The position numbers were made by a program, and so were the translations under genes. From Smittia aterrima (taxonomy: Eukaryota > Arthropoda > Insecta > Diptera > Chironomidae), in the NCBI GenBank assembly GCA_033063855.1, contig CP093831.1, forward strand, positions 22,506,001-22,570,000: 64,000 bases of DNA, read 5' to 3'. How positions within the stretch are numbered: the first letter of the stretch is position 1; each line of letters opens with the position of its first letter. Positions 23,556 to 37,000 of the stretch are shown piece after piece. The notes under the pieces were generated by a model. It did no database searches. It saw nothing but the letters and a program-made list of their open reading frames with translations, and was not told the origin of the DNA.

Positions 23556-25592
23556 ATGAAGTTTATCGGTGAGTAACAAAAATTACTATTCTGTTATGGC
23601 ATTAAGTCATTCGAGCAACGATCTAATAATAGATTGTACCTACAAAACGAACCAACGTGAAATTTTTCACTTTCGGCAACAACATAAGAAAAACCTTCAA
23701 AAAGTTAAACTAAATTTAGCTTTTAATTACACAAGGAAAGCGCATCACAAGAATGCGACGTTTTCGCACGCAAATAGAACTTATCTGATGTTGATGCAGT
23801 TAGCTAATTAGAACGTGAAGTGAATTTTGGCGACGTTATCTTCCTCCCAGTTAGAAACTTTTGGAGATCCATGACGATCATCATCTTCATCGCGTGATGT
23901 AAATTGTTTAATTTAAACATTTTGCAATTCGTAAAACAAGCGCGACTTGTTTTCCATCTTAAAATAAACATTTGCTCCGATTTTCCACGATTCCTGACTC
24001 GTGGTGTTTTCTCCTCTCGGCGGCGGTTGTTGAAAGCAAGTTCATCATCCGACCCACACACGGTTGCTATCTTCATTCAGCGTAATTCGATTGGATTTAA
24101 ATCGTGACGAATTCGTTCCGATGAGTTTTCCGATGATTCGTTGACATTTTCCTAAGAAGACAAAAGCCGATCACGATTGAAAATCTGTTTCGTTTCAAAG
24201 TCTTCCTTCAAAGAGAAATGAGTCGTAAAACTTTCCATCGCGTGAAGCTGTTTATGACACGTTTACTGTTTTCCTGAAATGTTGCGCCACAAACAAATTT
24301 AACCGGCCGTCTCTAGCTGGTGATAAATCTCATCGTTTATTTAACTCCTCGTGTATCTTTTTGAACAGGAGAAATTAACAGAAACAAATCTTTTTCATCC
24401 TCCACAATGGGGTTCCCCGTTTCCTCATGTAACTAACATTTAATTTATCACAGCGGCAACACACTTGGACAATTCGTAATCGAGTGAAGCACATCCTGAA
24501 ATAGATTTTCCTAATTTTCACCTGACGTTGATTTTTTGCAAAGCTTGATGCCAAGAATAAAAAAATGTTTTCTCTTTACATTCAGACATTGGAGCCAACT
24601 TGACTGATGAAGTGTTCGACGGCATCTACAACGGCAGCAAAAAACATGATCCCGACAGAGGGCAAGTGCTTGAGAGAGCTTATCAAGTTGGAGTTGAGAA
24701 AATCATTCTCACCGTTGGAACAATGTTAGATTGTGCGCCAGCTTTTAAAATTGCTTCAACTGATGGTAAATTTAAATTAAAGTTCATCTTTCAATGTTAG
24801 TTAATCTGTTTCTTCTAGATCGACTTTATTTCACCGTCGGAGTTCATCCAACTCGTTGCGGAGAGTTTCTTGTCAGCCCAGATAAATACTATGCTCAACT
24901 TGAAGAAGCAATTGAGGAGCACAAAGACAAAGTAGTTGCGATCGGCGAAATTGGCCTCGACTACGATCGTTTGCACTTCTGTGAACCAGATATTCAAAAG
25001 AAATACTTTGAAAAGCAATTGGATCTCGGAGATAAATACAAACTTCCTCTGTTCCTTCATTGTCGCAACGCCCACGACGATTTTATCAAAATACTCGAAA
25101 ACAACAAAGCAAAAATAAAATGGGGCGGTGTCGTCCACACTTTTGATGGGACATTAGAGCAGGCCAAGAAGCTGATCTCAATGGGATTCTACATTGGAAT
25201 CAACGGTTGCTCTCTGAAAACCGAAGCTAACTTGGAAGTAGTCAAAGCGATTCCAAATGACAAAATCTTGCTGGAGAGTGATGCACCTTGGTGTGAGATT
25301 CGTCCGACTCACGCTGGTTTCAAACATATTGTGACAAAGTTTGAAACAATTAAGAAGCAAGCGAAGAAGAAGTGGCACAGGGAGAGCTTGGTCGTTGGTA
25401 GAAATGAACCTGTGACGATTATGTGAGTTCATTTCGAAGAAAAATTTGTCTCGTTTCTAATTTCATTTAAATTTTAGTCAAATCTTGGAAGTTATTAGCG
25501 CCATCAAAGGAGAGGACGCCGAGAAACTCAGCGAAATCTTTTATAACAACACGAAGAAACTTTTCTTCGACAATTCGATTTTCGAGAAATAA
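23556..25592 (+). CDS. TATDN1: TatD-family deoxyribonuclease, TATDN1-like
   Basis: Four exons (23556-23568, 24586-24765, 24819-25422, 25478-25592) give 303 aa, matching the usual length. The tiny first exon encodes MKFI and joins to DIGANLTD, recreating the family start. Metal-binding and signature motifs are present: TVGVHPTRCGEF, GEIGLDYDRLHF, LPLFLHCRNAHDDF, VVHTFDGT and LLESDAPWCEIRPTHAG. TatD enzymes are metal-dependent TIM-barrel 3'-5' exonucleases or endonucleases; TATDN1 proteins are linked to DNA breakdown and chromosome segregation. The 1-kb first intron is long for this region. Its 3' end faces Sgt1, 280 bp away. I am confident in the family and exon structure. Confidence 0.93.
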
Positions 25593-25872
25593 TCGTTAAC
25601 AGTTGTTATCAGTTGATTTGATCTTCTTTATTTAATTAAATTAAGAAACATTTTCGATTAACGAGGAGTTCATTTGTTTTGGGATTTTTTTTTACATTAT
25701 TTGAAATAATTGTTCGTAGCTAAAAAGCTTGAGAATAAAAGAAAGAAAATCAAAAATCTCCGATGTTTTGTTATAAACTTTGTTATAGTGCACGCGTGCA
25801 TCTTTTAAACTCTTTTATTGATTAGAAAAGGAAAACAAATTTTGAGAAGTGAGCTTTGAAAAGATTTTTGGC

Positions 25873-26479
25873 TTAGCTGTCCCATTTCTTGAACTCACAA
25901 CCATCTGGAGGCTTAACTTCGACTTGATCCTTCATAACTTCAGACCAGTTTGTGCTTAAGACTGTTCCTCCGGATTCCTGGTATGACTTGTTCATGGCAC
26001 GGCGTTGTTCTTCAGTTCCCGATGAGTAGATTTGCTTGAATAGATCGTTAACTGCAGCGTCACCCTAGAAGAAAAGAAAAGTTTGTAAGTTTCATGCCCA
26101 GAAAACAAAGGGTTTTGATTTTTCTTACCTCTGCCTGATCTTTCTCGACTTCCTTAGCAAGCTTGTCCCAATCTTCTGGCTTCTTCTTTTTCACAGCAAC
26201 TGGCTTCGGCTGTTCGTCGATCTTTCTCTCTAATGTCGACCAACGTTCAAAGACGCGCTTGAAGAGAGTGATTTCGACTTTACTTGGCGTGTCTTTGTAA
26301 GATGATTTCTCAGGCACAATGGGATTCAGTAACTCTAATTTCAGTTCGTAATTTTCGGCGCTCAATGTTACTGTATCCTCGACAATTTGACATTGATAGT
26401 TTTTCTGTGCTGCGTTCTTCAAAAGCACAGTAACAACGATTTTCTCGTCTGTTTGATACCAATCGTGACGTACAGACAT
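25873..26479 (-). CDS. Sgt1: Sgt1-type co-chaperone (CS and SGS domains)
   Basis: Two exons (26129-26479 and 25873-26064) give 180 aa. The first half is a CS domain (SVRHDWYQTDEKIVVTVLLK through VEITLFKRVFERWSTLE), an Hsp90-binding beta-sandwich. The second half is the SGS domain (NDLFKQIYSSGTEEQRRAMN, SYQESGGTVLSTNW, ending KKWDS). The N-terminal TPR region seen in yeast, plant and human Sgt1 is absent, as in Drosophila. Sgt1 works with Hsp90 in kinetochore and SCF assembly and in client folding in the cytosol. It is convergent with TATDN1. Confidence 0.93.
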
Positions 26480-29400
26480 CTTTTCTTATTTAATGAGTTA
26501 AGTATGTTCTCTTAAAATTTCACTTTGTTTTCTCTGTTATGATCGACGTCTTTTCACTTTGACTTTCGCGAAGATTCTAAACAAAATAAAAGAAAAATGC
26601 AAGACGTCCACTAGATGGGGGTATTACCGAGAGGGAAAAGATTCGTCCCCCTCGTAAGCGCTTTCAATAACTTTTTTGTTAATTTTGCTAACTTTGCTAA
26701 TTTTCAAAAATAACGATTGTTTGTTTTAGTCAGAAAAATGTTTAATTATTTATTTAATCTAAACTTCACTCTACTCTGAAGTTTAATTAGATTTCTAATG
26801 GTCATTCTCGAAATTCATTTTTTAAAATAACTTTCTTTTAATCACTTCTTGAGTTACCTTCAATTAATTCATCTCTCCACAACTAATTAAAAATTAAAAT
26901 CTTCGCTAAGACCTCTAATGAATTTAATCATCTTTCATTGTTGTGTCGTAGGGAAAAGTCGAAGGCCTTACGAAGGAATTCTCCGCATGATAGGTCGCGT
27001 TCGTTTAATTAAATATCAATGTGTCGAAAGGAGTAGTGAAACGAAACGTCTGAGACTAAGTTGCCTTGGGTGTAATTGGGGGTCAAGTTCATCGTGTCGT
27101 TAGGAAAATGTTTGATTCGTTTTAGCAGGTCCCACAAAATGTGTTCAATTGCGTTTTAAAAATTTGATTTCCTCGATTTGGAAATCAATCCAAAAGCAGT
27201 CGATCGCAAGATAAATTTGAATTTTTTATTTCTCATCAATCACTTCATCTCAGGCTCCTCCACAACGTCTTCATTTAATGTAATTTTACTTCAATTACTT
27301 GAGGTGTGTCTACCAGCTTGAATATTTATGTTCCACACATCGTTCGTCCCTCTCGTCTTGTCGTGTCGACTCTGAAGGCCGTTTTAAACAATTAGAGAGC
27401 AAATTGCCGTGGAGACTACATGAGCATAATTATTTGATGAGTCTCAAACGCCTCAAGCAATTGACGCATTGAAGAGGAGAAAATTTCAACACCAGGACGG
27501 ATTCTGAAGTGACCATCGGTGAATGTTAAAAGCCTCTTGAAGTCTTCTTCGAAATGACAGTCATATTTCCATATTTGTAGAGCCAAAGGCAATTTCGCAG
27601 TTCAAGGCTAACGACGATCAAAATATTTGCCATTTCTTCATACAAGTAATCTCATTATTTCACGAATAAAAGATCATCGAATGAAGTTGTTAAGAGCTCT
27701 ATAAATCTCTTGAATGGCAGTAAATTCCTTATCGATCTTATTTACCGCAAATTTGTAACAGCATCTTAAGACCGTTGAGCTGAATTGTCATCGGCGTCTC
27801 TCGATAGTTTCAAGATTTTTCCACACAAGGAGCTCCGTTGGAAAATCTTGATCGAGTCGCCGGTTGTGAGCTTAGACTAGCGAGGAATTCAACGGAATCA
27901 TCTGTGAACAACCAGAAATTCCTGCTTCGCGTTACATAACCGAAGCAAATGCTGCATTTCCGGAATTGTTAGAGTTGCTGCTTCGACGACACCTTTGACG
28001 ATTGTAAATGATCATAAACTCGAAAGTTTTTTATTTTCAAATCTAACAATGAAAGATGAAAAATGACTTGAAAGTGAGAGTGTCGATTCTTGCTGTTATT
28101 GATTATTAATCTTGTTGAGGTGTGTAGGTGGATTATAAATTAGTTGCTGAGCGTGAAGCTTTTGTAGAAAAATTGCAGGTTTTAATTAATTTATTCAGAG
28201 CGACAATGCCGGCAATCGAAGTTGTTTTTAACGAAGTTTTTCTTTTAAATTCGCTGAGCTTAAGTTTGCGTTATTTACCGGTAAAGAGACTTACAGATCA
28301 AGACAATTCCTAACTTCATTAATTTGCAATTTCATGAGTTAACTTTCGTTCAATGAAAATATTAACGAAACAATGTTTAATCGCTCACGTTATTCAAATT
28401 TCAATCACCCGCGACGATAATTTTCGTTTTCAGGATATGACTTTGCCATCTCGCGTGTGATTATAACACAAATCGATATTACATTCGTTTTGATTATGCG
28501 AGGAAAATGAAATTTTACGCGCAATTGGAATCCGTATCGATTGCTTAATCCCCATGGCCTAAAAGCCATCATCAGGTTCGATGTTTGTAGGAAGTGAAAT
28601 AGCTCAGTATCATGTCTAATTGTGCCTTATATCGACCATATTAACATATCTGGTTTAGTTGAGTGATCATCGATACACAAATTGAAAGAGAAATGAGAAA
28701 TGCAGCGCGCAAAACATTGAGCTCACCAACACAGTGAGCTCAACATAATAAACTATCACTTTCGCGCTCAACGACAATGAATCGCGATGATGGAACCAAC
28801 AACATATGTTGCTCGACGAAACGAATTTCTTAGACTTTCTCTGAGCTCTGGAACGTGAAGAAATCTCTTCGGCTCTCTTTTGGACCGCAGCGCAATGAAA
28901 TGGCATAACGAGGAAGAACCAACGATGTAAGTAAAACCTGTTCGCGTTTTATTGACCTTTCCCTTTTTACATCATCTTCTTGCTCCTGCCCACTTCTTAC
29001 TTTCTTATCGCATTATGATGCTGAATCATAACCGCAATCTTAGATGTTTCGTATGGAGCTCTATGCTTCATTCGAGCCGAGTAAATTGTAGAATCTGAAT
29101 AAGCAATTCATGGAATGTCGATGGCAATGTATCTTCGAGTCGATCGTGTTTACTCGACGACGACTTATTGCGCTGTAGATTTTTTTTGAGGGACGCACGA
29201 AAGCTTATCGTCGAAAGCAAAACAAAGTTGACATCGGCAATCCATTAACACCATCGCATCGTCTTCTATCTCTTTGACTCATTCATTATCGACGACTTAC
29301 TGAACGATCTAGGTCTATGATCATCAAGATGCCTTCAAGGCGAGCGCTCGCTCACTCAAATGCAGCTTCAACAATTTATTTTTCTTCTATCTATGCCTCT

Positions 29401-31530
29401 CCGAAAAATAAAAAAGCATGAGCGAAGAAAATATGTAATTGGCGGAATGTTTATTTCATTTGCGAGTTTTAGGCGTCGTTCCGCTCATCGAAGTTTTTTT
29501 TTTTCTTCAGTTTACTGTGAGCGCTGTTTAAGACAAGTCGAGTTTTTCATTCGTCCAAAGGCAGCAAAGTAAAAGTGCAGCAAGCAAAACCTTAAGTGAT
29601 AATTTTCCGGGTAAATTCAAAAAGCACTTCACGGAGAGTCGCGTTGACGAAAAAAAGCGTCGTCTGGAAAAATCAATTAGTGGAATTAACTGTGCATGCT
29701 CGTAAATGAGTTTCTGTGACTGGCGTGTAACTTAAAGTACAAAAGAAAGTTTAAAAGTGCAGACGATTCATAAAAACAAAAACTGCATGTCGATTGACTG
29801 TTTATCACATAATGCAACGATGGAAGAGAAAAACTCTTTTACATCATAATTTCTTTTATTGTTTTTGGTGCTTTAAGTCACGTTTGTGAATTCTGAATTG
29901 TGTTTGACTACCAACATCGAGCAACACAATAATAAATTTGCTATTCATGATGTTTCGTTTGTCGTCGTCTAATCTCGCAATTTGTTCGTGAATCAGATGC
30001 CACTAAAGATACTCAAGAGAGAGAATGGGAAAAAGTCAAAACATTCGCAATTATCGCTTTGTCAGTGATTGTTGTTTTTTCTGTGGTGTTCATTGATTTT
30101 GCTTAAAAGCTTTGAGGACAATCAACGGTTCCGTGACGAACTTCAAAAACATTTAAATTTCTCAAGTTTCATTGAAATTTCTCGGTTTGTTAAGTTGACT
30201 TAGTTGAATTGCTTCAAGTAGCCGAACCTAAGATTTATTAATCAATTTCTGTTTTCCCGCTAACAGAAAAATAATTCAGCATAATTAATTTCAATGTAAT
30301 TAAACAGTGCACAGTTCCGCGTGGCTAAACAGTTCAATGTGATGCAATTTACTTTCAGTTTTGACGTGAAGTCAATGTAGCTTATCACGGGCGATCGACG
30401 AAAGGTCCATAGACCTCAAAAATTAAAAAGTAAAACTCAATCGAACTGGGTCGAACAAGTCTAAGGGAATTGCATTGCTCGAATGTTACGCAAGAAGCAA
30501 AGAAATCTCTTCTCAATTAAGTTTGATTGAAGTTGTTGTTCGAGGCGGTTTCGTTAAACTAAACATCTCACAGCAGATGGATTTACCTCACATTTTCAAC
30601 TTATTCGAGTTTAAAAGAGATTGGAATTCAATCATTGCTTTGGATCAAATGTCAATCGGAATTTCCCACTTAAATTTCGTTGGTTTACCAAATGTTCGTT
30701 GCCATGAGGTAAAAGCTGATAAAAAAGTTTGTGGGAAATGCATCATAATCATAAGTCAAACGCTTATGGCAAACATTTAGTGTCAGTTCACAGGAAGCTT
30801 CGATTGCCGAGTTTGTCAAAACCATAATGACTTCACTGATCCACATTTGTTCGCCTAAACCAACAACATTGCCTGAAATTCCGTAATTAACACAGTTTGA
30901 ATAGCATAAACTGAGCTTAGTGAATATCATTGCCTCCGTAATATGTACTCGCAGCACGGTTGCTTCATTGTGCGCCTTTTGCCACTCCAAGCCATTCATA
31001 AAAAGTGAAATTTTCCACATTCTTCTGATCGGTTAAAGCTTTTATGCTACAGAGTCTCGCGTATTAATTTGTAGTCTTTAAAAGGCGGCTTGCGCTGCAT
31101 GTGAGATTGCTTTTTTTTTCTCGCATTTTTCGGCAAAATATTTCGCAATTTTCTCTTTTTTCTTGACTCGAAATTTTTCGACACTCTTGCCGCAACGCAC
31201 GGAGCACTTGTTAGCAGACATTGACTTAAAGCGCGAAAGCTAATTGCAAAACATTCGTGTCCAGTTTTGTTGCTGACTGCTTTAGTATGCACTGAACGTC
31301 ATTCGTTGACATCAAATTCCATTTGCCAAAGAAGTTTGAAAGAAGAAATTGACGGACGCAGAAATGTGATTTTAATAAATATTCGTGCGCTTCGAGACTA
31401 CTAATTGAATTGTCAGACCGCTTTGAGTCTCCGGAACTTTCACGAACTTAAAATCAATTCTTCAATTTCATTCACAGCAAAGCCAAACAAATAAACAAAC
31501 GTGCTTGCTTTGTCCAATGACCAACAAGCG
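26480..31530. other. Gene-poor 5-kb region
   Basis: No coding exon, RNA gene or mobile element that I can support. Open stretches are short, with no recognisable motifs or splice context. The region lies upstream of the four-transmembrane gene, so it may hold untranslated first exons and enhancers, but I cannot point to one. Confidence 0.4.
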
Positions 31531-32977
31531 ATGATGAGTAGTGAAAATAAAGACGAATTGGAACCGGCGGTTGTTCCCGTTGAACTTCATCCTTCACCGC
31601 CATCGAAAGCAACGAGCATCGTCAATGGTGATCTTGAAGCTGAGAAGAAATATGAAACGATTCAAACGATAAAGATGAATGATCCCACTGCCACGACAAA
31701 GTCGTTGGAGAAACCGATGAGTGTCATGAACTCTTCGCTCAACCTTCTGCCCACTCAAGAGATTCCACGCGCGCCCAATCGAAGCAAGGGCGTCTCTGTC
31801 AATACAAAATTAGGAATAATTCAACTACTCTTAAGTATTATGCTCAGCGCGTTCGGAGGTTTGCTAATCGCGAGGAATGCGTCGCTCTCAATGTTAGGCT
31901 CTGGAATTTGGAGCGGAGTGTTCGCTGGCATTGCTGGCGCTCTAGGTTTAATGAACATCAAACCACTGCTCAACGGATTTTTGGCATGCAGTTTAATTTC
32001 TGTAGCGACGAGCACTCTCGCACTAGCTTTAACCGGCATTGGTCTAGTTCGCGATTACAACATTTCACAACAAGATCCGGTAAGTGAAACGAATTTTTAA
32101 GCGTGAATGCGTGAGCCCTATCAACGACATCATAAACATTTCAATTTCCCTTTCATTTGCATAAAGTCCAAAGCAAAACTCGTCCGAGTTTGACAGGCGA
32201 TAATTAATCAAATAACAAAAACTTTCCCTTTTGCCCAATAGGAATTCGAAGCAGCTGTGATTGCTGCTTGCGCTCTGACGTTCTTGCTCGTCCTACATCT
32301 TCTCACCAGTATTTTCTCAGTTTACTACTCCGCCCTCGAGTTGTGCTCTAGGTAAGTGACTAGCGTGACTTTTAAATTCTTTGTTCTTTCTTCAATTGAA
32401 TATTGACAGATCAAGTTTGAATGATTCCCACAAAGTTAAATATTTAGTAACAACTTTTCTGTTTGATTTTAGCAAACAAACTTATAGCGCTGATGATATG
32501 AACTACGAGAAGGTTCAGAAATATCTCAAGTCGTTGCAAAACGCGGGAATAACTGATCTGAACGGTTATCAAAATTACATAAACAGTGCAAAGCTTAATC
32601 GTCGTCGATCGATGGTTTCTAATCATCACCAGCAACAGCAAATTCATCACCAGCAAATTCATCACCAGCAAATGATGCATCCACAACATTATCCGATGCC
32701 AATCTATGCTCCAGCATCTGCTTCATCTGGTGGAGGCTACATGACAAACGCGAGGATGTATACTCTTCCTCACAGCTTCCAGTCAAACTTCTATCAAGAT
32801 TATTATTACACAAACGATGAGCGAAGGAGTCCACGAGATCACGAACAAAGAAGTGATCGACGAAAGAAAGCAGCTGCCGCTGTCGAGGACGCGAATCTGT
32901 CGTACACAGGAGTTGACAGAGACTTGGCAGAGAGTTATTTAAAGTCAATCGAAGCCAAGGATAACCAACATTTATAA
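31531..32977 (+). CDS. Four-transmembrane protein (MS4A/CD20-like topology)
   Basis: Three exons (31531-32079, 32242-32351, 32473-32977) give 387 aa. A polar N-terminal tail of about 100 residues is followed by four hydrophobic helices: LGIIQLLLSIMLSAFGGLLI, SGIWSGVFAGIAGALGLM, LLNGFLACSLISVATSTLAL and AVIAACALTFLLVLHLLTS. A short YYSALELC segment comes after the last helix. The C-terminal tail is rich in Gln and His, with repeated HHQQ units near 32625-32680, plus Tyr- and Gly-rich parts. The topology matches tetraspan proteins of the MS4A/sarcospan type, but I cannot assign a named orthologue or function. The start ATG at 31531 is followed by another at 31534. It is likely a plasma-membrane protein. 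Confidence 0.7.
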
Positions 32978-34071
32978 GTTTATTGTTTAATTAATTTTTG
33001 TATATTTTCGAGAACAAACTTTTTCATAATAAATATCAGGTTTTATAAAATTGTCAGCGATTTCTTTTGATAAAATTGAGTTAGGGAATCTTTTAAAGTG
33101 AATTTTAGTTTAATTAATTATTACACTAAGCTAACTCCATTTTTAAAATTAACTCCAACGTCAACTTGTGCATTCAATGAATTTTTCCACAGCGTTCCAT
33201 GAACTTAATTTTCGTTTTCACGTGGACTCGACCTTTCGCCGGTTTCTGCCTTATTTTGACGATGATTTGTTTGATTTATCGTTTAACTCATCTTCCACAC
33301 AACTAATCTTGGATATCATTGACAACTTTCAATTTGTTTCATTCATTATAAGGAGAAAAAAATATTTTTACCTTCAATCAGATCAGAGATCACTGACAGC
33401 CACCATGTCTCAGTGTTTTGGTGGTATTTTATTAAAAAATAGTTAATTAATGGATCTAGAACAAACATTGCCTTAATTTAGTTGTCGAATTTTACTCGTT
33501 GACGTTCGTTCGTCGATTGTTTGTGATTTAGTCAAATTTAGTTAAGCAAATCAAACTTCGTCGAAGTTATTTATTTTTTTGATTTGTGCAAAAACTTTTA
33601 CTCATTTTCATGAATAAAAAATCAGATCAGTGGAAAAGTCCGTCATCGCTCGCGTTCGCGTAGATTAATTGACGTTCACGTGATTCAATTAATCGCCATC
33701 AGCAACAAAAAAAAATTAATTAAACGTGAACTTGATCGGTCTGGAAAGTGATTACAAGTTTGTTGAAGCTCTTGTGTGTACGCTTTTACGAGCTGTTTCG
33801 CCCCATGAGAGAACTGAAAAAAAGAGCAAACAGAATATAAAAGTAGTGAAACGATGTTTACCCATAAATTACAAACGGAGCTACCACACACTAAAAGTTA
33901 ATCGGGCATCTCTGGACGAGTATATGAGCTTTCCGTGTTCTGGAGGGCGCGTGCGAAAGAAAACAAACAGAAAAATCAAAACACATTAGTTTTACTGACG
34001 AAAGGCGGAGAAGTATTTTCCCGAGCGACGAGAACTACAAACGACGAGAAAAAGTTTTTATTTTCGCGAAA
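32978..34071. other. Intergenic region
   Basis: About 1.1 kb between the four-transmembrane gene and the adenylate cyclase. I see AT-rich sequence with an AATAAA near 33028, suitable for the upstream gene's 3' end, and no supportable gene. The last part is probably the cyclase 5' UTR. Confidence 0.4.
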
Positions 34072-37000
34072 ATGAGCGAGGTAAATAAAGAAAGAGTTTA
34101 CGATACACGCGGCTCGGTGGCGAGATAATTTACAATATACAATCTACACAGTTCCCAAACAGAACTTTAAGTGGAACTCTTTTTTTCTCCTTTCCGCTCT
34201 ACTCACGGCAATGAAAAACTGTTTTCAGTATCATTCGGAGTGTATTTGTGGCTCGAGTGGCTGCGTTTTTTTTCCCTCGAGCGCGGTCTCGCCGTTTCGT
34301 TGTCATAATCAAATTATCAGATACAAAAAAATATTTTTGAATGCCGCTAATTTTTTGGTCTTGTGCATGTGGAGAAGAAGCAAAGATTTCGAAACGTTAT
34401 TGAGCATCGCGATAAAAGTTTTATTTAGTTAAAAATGTGTTTGTAAAAGAAACTGCATCGAAATTTTTCTCGTATTCACAGTCGAGTCATTCTTATCACC
34501 GGTCGAACTCATCGATTGCGGAGGACAGTCAGCTGACAACGTTTGCTCCTTACATTCAAGCATTCTTAACGCAAACGTCACGCCGGTACTCGTGCTGTAA
34601 TGTAATGTTGCCTCTGGCGTTTGAACGTGCTGCTGGAAATTCCTTCGTCAATCCGAAGTTTGACTCTCAAGTACTCGAGGGCCAATACCAAATCTCGATA
34701 CTTCCACAGATAAGATTAAGATTTCGGTGAGTGGATTTTTTATTACATTTCGTTTTGACAAACTCAGTTCAATGTACGTGATTTTCGTTCATCATCATCA
34801 TCAATTCGCCTTCGCATTTCAATTATCTTTAAATTGGTTCACTTGATGATGATGTCGACGATAATACACATCAACAGCCTCACTCAAAAGCCCAAATTGA
34901 TTATGCAATTCCATCTCTCTCGACGATAAAAACAAGTAGCGAGGAGAGATGTGAAGGTCAGGGGTGCTCTAATTGAGGTGCGCGAGTCAGAAAGATTAAA
35001 TCAAGACATTGAGAATTCAAAGGCTGTGCCAGTTTTCCATTAAAATTCTTTCAATTTTCTCACAGTCTCTTCATTCGATTGAGCTCAAAAGGAAGTTATA
35101 AAGAAAATTTTCTTTAATTCTTCAAATAAAACTTCGCATCAAAGAATTTAGAAACGAACGAATCGTTTCCGGGTCATTTACCAAAGAAGACTTTTGATCT
35201 GTCAAGCAGGGTGAATGATTCTTGACGACGAACTTTGTAATTCCTTGGACGCGGAGAAGAAACTTCGCTAATCAAATTTCGTCCCAAAGCGAAACGACTC
35301 TTCGCACTCGATATTTTCTCATTACTCGCCCCGGCTTTCCTCTCGGTCTCGCCCCATCCGATTCGAGAGACTAATGCCAATTCAATTATTGCTTCGCTCG
35401 CTTTGAAAACAATTTCCACTCGCTTGTTGAGTTTCGTTATCAATTTAACGATAAAAAATATTTATAAGAAGAAGCAAGCGGGCGAACGATGATGATGTTT
35501 GGCTGGCTGTAGATTTCTTATCTTTCGACTTCTCTTTTCTTCCAAATAGATTTGCCTTATTGTACATTATTTGTATGACGATAATATGGCTGTTATACTT
35601 TACGATTCGAGCGAAAGAGTTCTCGACGCCACTCAACTATACGCTCGTCTTCTTGATCATGATTTCGCTCTTCGCCATTTGGATAACATTCACAAACTTC
35701 TACAAAGCTTATATGATGTTGTTCTCAAGTCTCTACGCGTTTCTATTTATACTGTCGTGTCTCGGCTGGCTTTACTTCGCTGGAACGTCGCTGAGCGTAC
35801 TTGGAAACTTTTCGATTTGCATCATCTGCATCATTTGCATTTACACCGTGATTCCGCTGAAACTCTATCAATGTCTTTTTATGGCTTTGGTGTATTCGAT
35901 CGCATTTGAAATACTCTCGTACACGTTGAAGGATACATCGTATTATCATGAGACGGGAGGACATTACGACATTAAGATTCACAAGATTATCACGATTCGT
36001 GTGATGCTTCATCTTTGCGTTCACCTAATCTCATTCCACATGCTGTTGATGTCGTCAGTAAGAATGCGAGGGACCTTTATTAAAGTTGGACAGAATCTAC
36101 TCGTTCGTCGACAACTCGAATTGGAGAAGCAGCTAAAAGAGAAAATGATTACGAGTATGATGCCTAAAGTCGTCGCTGATATGCTTCTCAAAGAAACACA
36201 GAACGATCACGAGATTGCGGTACATCGACATCGCCCGTCGACGTCTGACTTTAATCTCAAATCAATGTTTCGACCTTTTCACATGCACAGCATGAAAAAT
36301 GTTTCGATACTTTTTGCTGACATTGTCGGCTTTACTAAAATGTCGAGTACGAAAACTGCGGAGCAGCTCGTGGAAATTTTGAATGATCTGTTCGAGAGAT
36401 TTGACAGCCTCTGTTCAATCTACGGCACAGAGAAAATTTCAACGCTTGGAGATTGTTATTATTGCGTTTCGGGCTGCCCGAACGCCAAAGTGAGTGAGAT
36501 TGATGTTTGGAACTTGCAAGTTCAAGTCTAATGAATTACTTTTTAATGTAGGAAGATCATGCAATCTGTTGTGTCGAAATGGGCTTGGGGATGATTGAAA
36601 CAATGAAAATCTTTGACGCCGAACGACACGAGGGAATTAAAATGCGTGTCGGCATTCACACTGGTAAGTCACGACTGTGTTTACATTCGAAATGCAAAGA
36701 GATAAATTTCTTTCGAAATCTTTTCGTTCAATTCTAGGAAATGTTTTGTGCGGCATTGTCGGGACTAAACGTGTGAAGTTTGATGTGTGGTCGAATGATG
36801 TGACGTTTGCTAATAAAATGGAAAGTACGGGAACGCCAGACCTTGTTCACATCTCTCAAGAAACTAAATCTTTTCTTGATGGCTCATACAATATTCGTGA
36901 AGCTGAAGAGATTGATGGACACAAAACGTATTTCATTTTGGGCCGAAAGAATACAGTAAACAGTCCGCATGAACAACGTTCGATGATTGAGAACAATCAA

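Noticed and set aside
30475..30780. A 101-codon open frame in the gene-poor region
   Set aside because: No ATG-supported start of quality, no domain, no splice context and no homology signal that I recognise.
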